Shown one piece after another: positions 27,501 to 39,500 of a stretch of DNA of 64,000 nucleotides (within the stretch, counting starts at the first letter, position 1; every line of letters starts with the position of its first letter). A program made the position numbers and the translations under genes. The stretch comes from Ceratothoa steindachneri (Eukaryota; Arthropoda; Malacostraca; Isopoda; Cymothoidae). The notes below the pieces were generated by a model. That model was not told the DNA's origin and did not search any database. It saw nothing but the letters and a program-made list of their open reading frames with translations. The stretch is taken from the NCBI GenBank assembly GCA_963969495.1, contig OZ018320.1, forward strand, positions 77,113,813 to 77,177,812, in the 5' to 3' direction.

Positions 27501-30500
27501 AGAGGAGGGATCTTCTCCTCCGGCTGGTGCCCCTGTGAAAGCCAAGAGCTTTTTCATCTCTGAGAAGGATCTTGCTGAAGCTGGTCCATCTGCCTTGGGG
27601 GCTCCTGCCGGCGGAGAGGAGAAGCTGGTTCATTCCCCGCCTTCCTATTCTAAAAAGAAAAGGACGAAGAAAACTCGGCCCCTCCTTCCGCGGGGGCCGC
27701 AACGGGGCCCGTTGTGCCCCGTTTCTCCCCCGTGTGGGAAATCGCAGACGAAGACCAAAAGTGCGCAGAGCCAAGCCTCGATTACGTCGAGGCCCCTCAT
27801 TCAGAGGCTACCTGGCGTTTTCAAGCCCGCTGGCTTCAAGCGTTTCCTCGTTATTTGCTTCACCGATGACAGCATGTTGACTAAGGGCAACATGATCCAT
27901 CAGAGGAGGGCTCTAGGTAGTGTGATTGGTAGAGTGCCGAAGGTGACCCGTTTCTCGGACGGGACCTTTTGGCGAATGCGTCGAATCCCTCTGAGTCGGC
28001 CATGATTAGTGTACTTCGGAAACTTGATGGCACGCCTGTGAATGTGACGTCGCACTATACCATGAACTTCGTGAAAGTAGTAGTTTATGCGAGGGAACTC
28101 TTGGACTACTCCATAGATTACATTACCTTAGAGCTGGCCGACTATGGGGGCGGTCAAGGTCGATCGTGTGATGAGAAAACAGGGAGGGTCCTCGAGACCC
28201 ACCCTTACACTCTTCGTCACGTTCGACTGTGACAAGCTCCCTGAGTCAATGCGTGCCGGTTGGTATCACTACCGCGTGAAGGCATTTGTGCCACTTCCGC
28301 GGAGGTGCTATTACTGTCACCGCTTCGGCCATACTAATCGCTCCTGTCGACGTGCAAAGTCGGCGTTCCCCGAAGTCTGTGTAACTTGCTCCAAGGGCGC
28401 ACACGATAAGTCCAAATCGTCTGTGACCAAGTGTGTCAATTGCGGAGAGCCGCACCCCGTTTCTTCGAAGCAATGTGTTGCGTATCTCCAAGAGAAAGAA
28501 ATCCTGGCCGTTCAGGCCCAGGATTGTCTCGCATTTCGTGAAGCTAAGGACTTGTCCTGGCGCTCCCGGCGCTGCCCGGGACGTCCTGTGCCTCAATGTG
28601 GAGAAAGGGACCCTCTGTTCCTGGCCCCTCCAGGCCTACAAGCACGGTCGTTTCCGCGCCCATTCGAAACCCTTCTGCGGGTTCTACCCACCCCGGGTGC
28701 TTCCCTGGCAAAGCTGGCGGCATAAAAGGTTCACACCCAGTCGCGGCTAGAACCAGGGCCACCCTCCCTTTTCCCAGCCTGACCGTTTCGCGTAAAGCGA
28801 AAACGCGAAACGGCCGCGCGCCTCCACCGAGTCGTTAGACTCACAGGAGGCAACACCCCTGAAGAGGGTCGTGAGGCCATCTTCTGGGGTTCCTAAAGCT
28901 GCCCTCCGAAAGGAGGACAGCAGTAAAGGAGCTATGGCTCCTTCGCCCACACCCAGTGGTATGCTGGGTGGCTCGGAGACGGTAAATCCACCAAAAGATT
29001 CACTAGTTGTGCGGCTGCACCTGGATAGGAGGTATGTATACTGGTATTTCCGCGTATATTCCACCGTCAGTCGACTTCGATGCGAGGTGTGTTCCGCTGC
29101 CCTGTGGTACGGTTGCCGAGGCCCTTTCTCTTGCTCGGAGATCTGAACGGTAGACACCCCCTCCGGGGAGAATACTCGATTAATCCCTGGGGTCTAGTCC
29201 TCGACCAGCTGGAGATAGGTGTCCTAAAGGTTGATGAGTTTACTCATCACTGCCCGAGAACTGCTTCATTTTCCTAACTCGATCTATGCACAACCTGATT
29301 TTGGGTAGGGGGTGGTCGATGACCTCCATGGTAGTAGTCACTTTCCCATTCAAATAGATTTTCTTGGTAGCTGCCGCTTGAGAGCCCGCCCCGTTGGTGC
29401 TTGACGCGGACACGGTGGTCCGCATTTCAGGAAATGACTGGCTTTTCTATCTCAGTCGAGGAGTTTAGGTCGGTTGATGAGGCCATTGAGTTCTTCTCCC
29501 GCAACATCATCGCCTTGAGCCTGACTACTATTCTTAGAACGTCTGTCCGTTTTGCACGCCAACCACTCCCGTGGTGGTCAGCCGAGTGTGAGACGGCCCT
29601 CAAACATAAACAGTATGCCTACATGCGCTATAAGCGCCGCACGAACGATTTCACTGTTTGTGAATTTCGTCGGGCTAGGGCTAGGTTCAGGTATATTTCG
29701 AAGCACGCCTGCCGCTCTTCTTGGTGGGCATACGTGTCTTAACTCAACGGGAAAACCCTCTAGCAGAGGTGTGGAATGAGTCAAAAGGATTCGGGGCAGG
29801 TTCTCGCAGGGCCCCTCTCTCGTTCTCCAGTAGAATGGGACCGCAATCTCGAAACCCGCGTCCATGGCAGAATCCTTTGTGACCGCATTCTCTAGCCGGG
29901 ATGCTGCTCCGCCAGCATTCAATGCGCGTCGTGATGTCGCGGAAAGACGCCGACTGGACTTTACCTCCAGAGGCGGAGAACCCTTCAACGACGGGTTTAC
30001 TATGAGTGAGTTGCGCTCCGCTCTCGCTTTGTGCGCAGACACTGCCCCTGTTCCCGACGAGGCTTGGCCTTTCTGTTAGATTTGTTCAACAGGATCTGGG
30101 TAGAGGGTATCCTCCCAGATTCCTGGCAAATCGCTACTCGCAAATCGCTTTTCGCAATCCGGGGAGAGATCACTCTACCCCGGCCGGTTTCCGCCCAATC
30201 TCTTTAACCTCCTGCTTGTTCAAGTTGATGGAGAAATTGATAAATGTTAGATTAGCCTTTTTTCTGGATACCGGAGGCCATCATTCTTCTACACAGTGCG
30301 GCTTCCGCAAGTTTCACTCCACATTGGATGCTCTGCTCTGACTGAAAAATGCCGTCTGCGAGGCCTTCCTTCTTAGACAGCACTACGCCACGGTGTTTTT
30401 CGATCTGGAGAAAGCCTATGATACCAAATGGCCATATGGGATGGGGGCTAGGGGACGCCTCCCAATCTTTATATCTGAATTTTTGCGAGATCGTCGATTC

Positions 30501-33500
30501 CGTGTACGAATAATAATAATAAGAAAATTCTTATAATGCGCTCTTCAAGGCCGGAGGCCTTCACAAAGCGCACGTTCGGCTGAGGGCTAAGATCAGGTGA
30601 GTGAGTATGCAATCCTGAACAGATGCGTTTTCAGGAGTCGCTTGAAAGTGGTAAGTGAGGCAGCAGATGTACGAGTAATTACGGCTGGAAGAGCATTCCA
30701 AAGCTTGGGGACACATAGTGAGAAGGAGCGGGTCGCCCATAGAGCAGAGGGACGAGCGAGGAGTATTCAGGAGAGGAGCATCAGATGACCGAAGGGCCCG
30801 AGGGGCGAGACGTTGGGAAAGAGCAGAGGAAAGTAAGATTGAGGCCTTTTGGTGAAGGACCTTGAAAGTTAAGAGAAGAATCTTGAAATGAGAACGATAT
30901 CTGACAGATAACCAGTGCAGTTCCTGAAGCAGGGGCTTAGAAGGGGAGAAGCGAGAGCGACAGAGGAGTAGTCGGGAAGCGTAGTTCTGGACTAGCTGAA
31001 AGGGATGTAGAGAGGAAGATGGTAGATTTACAAGAAGAAAGTTACAGTAATCAAGGCGGGAGGTAATGAAGGCGTGGCAGCAGTCTCAAGACTTTGGCGA
31101 TCGAAGTGGGAGCGAATGCGGGAGAAGTTATGGAGGAAACAAAGGAAATATTTACTAATATTGTGGATGTGGGGCTTGAAGGAGAGATGCTCATCGAACA
31201 CAACGCCCAGATTTCTAACAGAGTCAGAGAAAGCGACAGAGTTTCCACCCAGAGGGAAAGAGGGATTTAACTTTGTATACCAGAACGGGGGTACCAACCA
31301 GAAGAAGTTCAGTTTTGGAGTTGTTAAGTTTGAGGAAGTTAGCCGATAGCCAGTCCGAGATAGAAGAATAGGTAGAGAGGAGGTCACAGATTGAGTGGGC
31401 AATGGTCGAGGGACAAGAGGAAATAAAGATTTGAGTGTCATCAGCATAGAGGTGGAATGATAGACCGAGATTACGTATGAGGGAGCTAAGCGGGAATAAG
31501 TAGATACGAAAGAGGAGATGGCTGATGACAGAGCCTTAAGGAACACCAAAGCGAATGGGAGTGGGTTCAGAGGAGACATCCTTAATCACTATAGATTGGG
31601 TGCGAAACGAAAGGTAGAGCGGAACCAGTCGAGAGCAGCGCCAGAGATGCCAAGGAAAGAGTGGAGGCGATCAAGCAAGACGGAATGGTTTAGTATCAAA
31701 GGCAGAAGAGAGGTTAAGTAGAATGAGGATGGAGGTACAACCCCGGTCAGCAGCGCTACGTAAGCAATCAGTAACATTGCGTAGAGCAGTTTCGGTAGAG
31801 TGCCCAGCTTTAAAACCTGATTGTTAAGTCTCATCAATATTACAGGCAACGATATGGGAATTAACGCGCGAAACAACTACTCTCTCAAGGACCTTAAAGA
31901 GAAAGGGAAGTTGCGAGATCGGACGATAACTAGCTGGGTCGGAAGGGTTAAGCTTCGTTTTTTAAGGATCAGGGACAACACCAGTAGCAAGGCAAGTATT
32001 GAACAGGTGGAGGAGCATTGGGAGTATGACAGGCAATATTTTGATTAATAGCTTAGGGGGGAAAGAATCACGAGGGCAGCCAGATTTTTTAGAGCGCGAG
32101 AGTAAGGCAGACAGCTCAGAAGCGGTCACGGCAGGAAATACGTTGAGCGGCCGGCTGGGGGAGATCAGGGAGAATGTGAAAGGCCTGGTCAGGCAGTCGC
32201 AAGAGGGAGGCACGAAGGTTAATGACCTTATCAGCGAAGAATTTCGAGAGGGTGCTGGGGCTGATTGGGGTGGGGACTTGGTATGAGGAGGTAAGAGAAG
32301 AGAGCAGGAGGAAAACGGCACGGGGATCATTCTTATTGTCGGCTAGCAATTAATGCGAATGGGCTTCACGAACAGATTTCAGTTTAGCCAAGTAGAGAGA
32401 TGTTGCAAGACGGTAAGTGAGCGAAAGAGCAGTTGTATCTTGCCCATGGGAGCGAACTTTACGAAGAGCGCTCTCATGGGCACGTAAAGACTGTTTCGAG
32501 CGTAGGAGTTCCAGCGAGTACCATGGGACGCGGTGACCGCGAGAGGACGAAGGAGTAATAATTGGGGAGTGGGCATTAAGGCAAGTTAGGAGGGATTGCT
32601 CCAAGGATGAGAGGAATTGGTCAGGGGAGGCGAGAGCGCTGGGAGGGGGGTAAATTAGAGGCAACATCATTAAGGAGGGATGGGATGTCAATGGAGGCTT
32701 GCCGTCGATAAGGTTTTGGGATAAGAGGAGGCCGAGAGGGCAAAGAAGTTGGGGTTGAGACGTTGAAGTTAATAAGGTAATGGTCAGAAATAGCATAGAC
32801 AGGATAGTAGTGTTCAAGTTGGAAATTTGACAGTCTGAAATTACAAGGTCTAAAATGTTACCATGGCAGTGTGTTGGGGAAGAAACGTGTTGAGTAAGGG
32901 AGAAGAGGTCAAGGATCTCAAGGAAGGCAGGTATATTAGGTTTAGTGACTGGCAGGTTGAAGTCCCCCATGATGAGAAGATGACCCGATAGGGAGAGACT
33001 AGCGAGAAGGTTACTAAATTCGCCAAGAAAAAGATCAAGGGAGGAGCTGGGGGGGCGGTAGAGCACTTTAGTTGTTAGAGAGTTAGAAACAGAGATAAGG
33101 GCCTCAAAAGAAAGAAGAGGGGGGGATGGAAAGGTATTCAGAGAGAGAGAAGAGGCACTATGAATGAGAGCAACCCCTCTGCTACGTTTGTTCCGGGGGT
33201 TATGGGAGTAGACGTTGCCATCAGAAGTCGCTAACGACAAGCAGCTATCACTCTGAATAAGCCATGTTTCGCTGATACCAAGGAAGGAGATACGCGAATT
33301 AGTTAGGAGGTCGGGAATGAACTCCTTTATTAGTGACGCTTCTAACATTTAGTTAGTTGAGACGCATTATAAACTGAGAGTGGGGAGGGGTAGGTGGTTC
33401 AATGAAAAATAACTTTTTTTAAGACCGAAGATAAACGAAATCCCTTTTTTATGTGACGAGATTGATTTTGAGCAATTCCTAGTGCTTTAATTCTAGAGAC

Positions 33501-36500
33501 AACCGAGGGAGATACCTTAAACCCTCTATTAAGGAAAAGAAGTGTGGCTTTGTCCATCATTGAAGGAGGAGAAATATAAGTAGGATAAAATGGATACAAA
33601 TTTAATGTGGAGACAATAACAAAATAAAATTAGGGAAGCAACAGCGAAAATAAAAATGAGCAGGGAAGAATATGATCTAAAAAAAAAAGGGTCACAGAAA
33701 AGCAACAAATTCAATAAACACATCTACTACAAAGCCTGTGTCAAGGCAACTATAAAACAGCGCAAAAAGTTAGGGGGTGGGGTGAAACAAGTGACTGCGT
33801 GGGTCAGCAGCAGAATAATCCAGAAGAATTTAGGCTGAGGCAGGAAGAGCGAGGGAAAGAAAAGGTAGATAAGAACAGAGAGGAGTCAATAATAGGGATA
33901 AAGAAGTAAAAAGAGCATGGAAGAAAATAATATGGAGAGGAGTCAATAATAGGGATAAAGAAGTAAAAAGAGCAGGGAAGAAAATAATCCGAAGCAAAAC
34001 ACGGGGCAAAATAAAAATATAAAGTAATAAAAACACTAGATTACTCACAAACACATAGATAGCAGCAAACCATAAGACAGGCACTAATAAAACTCACACA
34101 TAACAAGGCTATGCAGCACCAAAAAACGGTTAACAAACTGAACAGCGAGACAAGTAACAAACAAACACCCAATAGAGCAGGGAATTGTCCTCAGTGTCAT
34201 ACTCTTTGCCCTGAGCATCAACGGCATCACCTCCGTGCTGCCGTAGATGTTCTCGCAACGCTCTACGTGGACGACCTTTCGATCTCTTGGCGCGACCCAG
34301 ATGCCAACTCTGGAGCGACTCCAACAGGCTTCGAACCGCGTCTCTTGGTAGGCCGAATTGCACAGGTTTCGGTTTTCCTTGGCTAAGACTAAGGTCGTGC
34401 ACTTGTGCCGCCATCCACGGCTCCACTTTGACCAAGACTTGTTTCTAAATAGTGTGCGCCTGGAAGTAGTGGACTCGCATCGCTTCCTTGGTCAAGATTG
34501 TATTTGACCGACGCCTCACCTGGGAGGCTCATATTCGCAACCTTAGGGTCTCTTGCACCCGCGCCATAGATATTCTTCGCTCCGTAACGTTCAGCGCTTG
34601 GGGCGGTGATAGAGCTCCTTCCTTACTTTTTTATCGATCCTTTGTTCGCTCGAAGCTCGACTAAGGATGCGAGTTTTATGCATCCGCATCCGAACGTATG
34701 CTGCGGAAGGTGGACTCGATCCACCGCACCGGCCTTCGCCTGGCGACCGGTGCGTTCCGCACTTCTCCCATTGATAGCCTACTCGTCGATGCTGTGGAGA
34801 TGTCACTCTCTCTGCCCAGTGCATTTCTCGCCTGTACGCGCGAGCCCGGCGCCTCCTTCAGTCGCCAACAGCTCACTGCATTCGCAGCTGATCTTAACGG
34901 TGCCTATACCGCCGAGAGACGTAAGTCATGCTCTAAGCCCTTCGGCTTTAGGGCCAGGAAACTCCTTTGAGAGCTAGGTATAGCTCTCGGGCCGGTGGCG
35001 CCCCTGGTTCTACCCAGGACGCCACCCTGGAGGGTACCACCTTTGACCATTTGTCGCCACGCTTCTGCCCCCAAAGCTTCTACCGCGCCGGGAGTATTGC
35101 CTTCTGCCTTTTTAGAGCAAACTTCGTGTTACGCTGGAACCGTGCCAGTGTATATGGATGGCTCCAAGTCCCAAGATGGGGTAGGTTTCCACGCCGTATC
35201 CCCTCTGTTTGAAGTCAGCGGGGCTCTGCCAGGCGCTGTGTCTGGCTTCACAGCCGAGCTGGTTGCAATACACCGCTCGGTACGGGAGATAATGCTACGT
35301 CCACTGTTCGGAGACAGGATTGTGATTTATAGCGACTCACAAAGTGCCCTGAGTGCTCTCGGGGCATTGGAATCGCCTGTTTCGCGGGACGCACCGCCAT
35401 TTGATGGAGCGCTCGCCTGCGCCTTACTATGACGACTGTTCGGCACATTCTCGTGGAATGTCCCACTCTAGGTGATCTTCGCGCACGTTATCTGGCCTGG
35501 TACCGGGATGAGCGGGGTCCTTACCGCTTGTCCCCTTGTATTCGGGACGAGTTCGTGCACACTGACTTGTGGACTTTAGGAATTTTTGGAGGAGGCTGGC
35601 CGCCTCCTCTTTATTTGACCTTTTTTTGTAGGTCGCATGCTCCTGCGCCGAGAGGAGGCGGGCCTACCACCGATGCCAGAGCATGCTTCCTTGTTCTTTT
35701 GCTTTTTCTCGTTATATATTTTTTTAGCCCTTGTTCTTTTTTTTATTGTTGTTATTTGTTAGTTACCTATTTTTATCTTTTTGTTATTTGTTTTTTAATA
35801 AAGCCTAGTAGTAGGCTGTGCTGTGTACGGCGACTTACGCCCAAGTAGGTAGTCGCCAGATGGGCTACCACAATGAAAATAAAATAAATGTAAAGCATTG
35901 ATTGCATTTTCTACATGAAAACTAACGTCTTTCTACACATTTTAGGTTAAAGTCTTGTTGGAAAGTAGAAACTGAGATTCTATTATTGAGATCATTGATT
36001 TGCTTTTGTACAATACCAAGCATTGAAATCATAACTATAAACTGTGTGGCTTCGAACCCATGAGACATTGATCTTCAGCCTACTTTACCATTTAGTTGCA
36101 CTTACATGAGGGCAATGAACTTGTGTAGTTTTTATATTTAGAAAACAAGCCAATCACTTGTACATATGGATCTGATTTCATGCATTTGAATCTCTCCACT
36201 ATTTTTTTATTACATGTTTAGAGGTTGTAGAAAGACCAGTCTAGATTTAATATTTGAGGATGAGGTAAGTTGCCCTACCATTCCTTGCTATGGTTATACT
36301 TTTCTATCAGTTCTTACCTTCTTTCCCATGTTGGCCATTACCAGTTTTCTTTATTTTTAATTATGTCAGCAAAGCATAAATTTAAGGTAAGAATGGTCTG
36401 GGTGTCAATAATGCAGGTTGATCAATAATAACTCGGGGGGCCCCCCCAATTAGGGTGGTCCAAAAGTCCTGTCAGCCCCTAATGAAAAGTAATAAGAAGA

Positions 36501-39500
36501 ATAAAGGAATAATATAAGAATTTCAAAACACATTTGAACACTCAGATTGAGCCTTTGAAAGTTGCAGGTGCACTTTCTCCTACTCTCACTCAGCACTACT
36601 TTAACTTTTCATTATTAGTATTAAGTATTATTAGCATTATTATTGTTATTATTTATTATTATGAGTATTATTATTTATTATATTTTAGGAGTATTTTTAT
36701 TGATTTAGTATTATCTTTATGTTAGGATTATTTATTTAGTATTATTATTATTTATATTTACTACTTTAACTTTTCATTATTAGTATTAGTATTATTAGCA
36801 TTATTATTGTTATTATTTATTATTATGAGTATTATTATTTAGTATTATTTTTATATTTGTTATGATTATTTATTTAGTATTTAGTATTATTATTAAAATT
36901 TTGTAATACTATTCCTGGGTATTATAATTATTACATATTACTATTAATGGCTATTATTGTGTATTTTTATTTATTGCTATTAGTATTATTTTTCTGACAG
37001 CTATACCATCAACATTTTCTACCCAGACTTTGTACCAGGAGGACTGTTTCCATCTTGACAGAGCTCAGTCCAGTATAGCCATGGTACCTTGGTGGACTGA
37101 ATGCCATTCTGAGAAAACCAAGCACCAGGGTATTATAATAGGAGATCACCTCTCTACTTGTTAGTGGACCCGCCTTCATGTTCTTTTACTTTTTTTCTCA
37201 TACTATGGTTACAATAGAAGGGAATAGTGGGGATCCGCCTCCAAGCGCAGCCTCGCCTTTCCTAGGTGTCGGAGAGGACTAAATTATGCAGACACCCCTT
37301 TGACCAGTAGAGGAGCCACTCTTGGGCAGCTCGCTCCACCTCTGAAAAGGAGGTGGCCTCTCTGTGCTTTCTCAGGGGCCCCTCCAAGCCTATGGGTGTT
37401 GTGGATTCCTCCTCACCCCTTTCTCTGGAGGTGCCCTCGGGCAACTCCATCTCCCTGCATAGAGCGGGCAGCAGCCTAAAATTGACCACTGGCTCGATAG
37501 AGCCAACCCCCTTAGATGGGCAAGTGATAGCAGGGCCCGCCAGCTTGTGCCCCCTACAGTCCTGTATTAACAGTTTAGAAGGGTCGTCGTGCCTGTTCCC
37601 CCTCCTTCCCGATATAGGTCAGTTCGCCGACCAGAGACAACACGCCTAAAAAGAACCGCCAATGGGATCCGTGATGCCTTGAGGGCGGGGGGGGGGGGGG
37701 CATGGAGACTCCCCTGAGATGTAAATGGTCCCGGAGTTGACCCAGCTCCAGACGGCAGGATCTTCTATGGGGTCGAACCAGTCCCTGAGCATCAACGGCA
37801 TTAACTCGGTGCTGTCGGAAGATGCTCTCGCTACGTTCAACGTGGACGACCTTTCGATCTCTTTTGGTGCGACCCAGATGTTTCACAGGTTTCCGTTTTC
37901 CTTGGCCAAGACTAAGGTGGTGCACTTCTGCCGCTATCCACGGCCCTACCCCAACCCGGACTTGTTCCTAAACAGGGTTCACCTGGAAGTGGCGAATTCG
38001 CAGTTTCCTTGGTCTTGTTTTCGACCGACGCCTCACTTGTGAGGCTTATATTCGCACCCTTGGGTTCTCTTTTTACCCCGCCATGCACATTCTTCGTTCT
38101 GTTAAGTGTAGCAACTAGGGAGCTAATAGGGCTTGTAGAGAAATTAAAATGCAACGCCACCCAGAGGGCCAAGCTGACATATATATTAAAATTCTTCTTC
38201 AGAGAGAGCGAGAGAAAAGAACAAGAAATCGAGGTGCGTGAGGACGATAGGCGTTTTACTAACAGTCAAACTGCCGATTGGTTCTGATCAACCCGCCCGG
38301 TGGGTAGCCGACTCGATCTGCCCGTACCAAGGAAGCCGCAAAAGTCCATTAAGCAGCTCTAATAAGAAACTGGCCCCAGCGAAATGGAGCAAGAAATCCA
38401 TCTAACTGACGGGTTGAACAACTCGCTAGGTAAAACACCCAGTTAATCGTTGAACTCAAAAGATCCGATTACCTACGAGGTCAGGAGGCCCGCGGTTAGA
38501 GCGCCACAGAGCAGCGTAAGAACAAAAGGCCACCGAGGAGAAAAGTGGGACGGTTGTCGGTGCCTCTCCATGAGAAGCAGACCTGGGCTCTACAGTGTCT
38601 GCCCCTTCAGTGACATTACCCCGTCCCCCTTAGTTGGGGCGGACCCCGGGCTATAAATAAGCCCCGTAAGGAAGGAAACAGATTATTCTGTTAGAGACGA
38701 TAGAGGACTAGATTTTTGTGATCGTCCCTCGCACTGTTCTGGGCTCGACTTATAAGATTTAGAAGTTCGTCTCGTCTTCGTATCGGTGCCATACCGATTC
38801 ATCCGTCGCAGACTTAGCAAGAGGTCTGGCTGGATCAAAATTCTAAGTGCCAAACAGGAATTTCGAGAGCAAGATAACAAGAAGTTATCAGCTCATCCTC
38901 GAGGGACTCTCAAGTCGAAATCTCAGTAATTTTGAAAGAAGAAGAAGTGATTCCCAAGTAAGTTCCCTTTAATTACTTTCAGGATCACCCCATATACCAA
39001 AACCCAGTTTGGTAACTCTGCAAAGTAGACGAAGGTACAAGAAGAACTCGAGAGCTACAAAGAAGAGTACTCCTTGAGCCAGAGAGCACAACAACTCTCT
39101 CCAACGAATGCCTTGCCGTTCCTTGAGATAAAGTAATCACAGCTAATGCTAATAAGCTGAGAAGTCTAAGGTCGTCGTTTAGACTTATAACTGGATCGAT
39201 AAAATCATAAGAAGAGTTCGACATCGGTTTCTACTCTCACCGTGACAACCCCCCCATCTCCCCCTTCAGCGTTATAACGGGATACCTGAATTTCCTCTTC
39301 ATCGTGAAGTCTTGAGTCTCCCGAAGACTCGTTGAAAAATCCAGTATAGCGACATCCGTCAACCCCTGTTCCGATCAAGGTCATGTAAGTCCGAATGACT
39401 ATATATATTGGTTTTGGTTAATTAGGATTTTTAAAACTCTCAAGCTAACTAAGGGAGAGTATTCCGTGACTTCCGTAATATTTTAGATTAGGGAGAGTAA

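Larger units (their letters stand above)
30509..34167 (-). mobile_element. CR1/L2-group non-LTR retrotransposon, nested in copy H
   Basis: Minus-strand element with endonuclease (33348-32350), RT (32330-31028) and an A/T-rich trinucleotide tail, (AATAAT)n at 30510-30522 on the + strand, typical of the L2 and CR1 groups. It replaces about 25 bp of the host RT (between GATTCCGTGTACGA and CCCAATAGAGCAGGG), so insertion came with a target deletion, or the ends have decayed. Both domains are frameshifted. Confidence 0.75.
26432..35887 (+). mobile_element. Non-LTR retrotransposon, I/Jockey group (copy H), split by an L2-like element
   Basis: The same family as copy A. The 5' UTR starts AAAGCTTAGCCTC; gag, part of the endonuclease, RT, RNase H and the hairpin tail follow. 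It is bounded by a 12-bp duplication. An antisense element occupies 30509-34167 inside the RT, so the retrotransposon itself is about 5.8 kb. The endonuclease N-terminus is lost near 28990. Several frameshifts are seen. It sits at the start of UFL1 intron 7 in sense orientation, yet the donor is intact. Confidence 0.9.
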
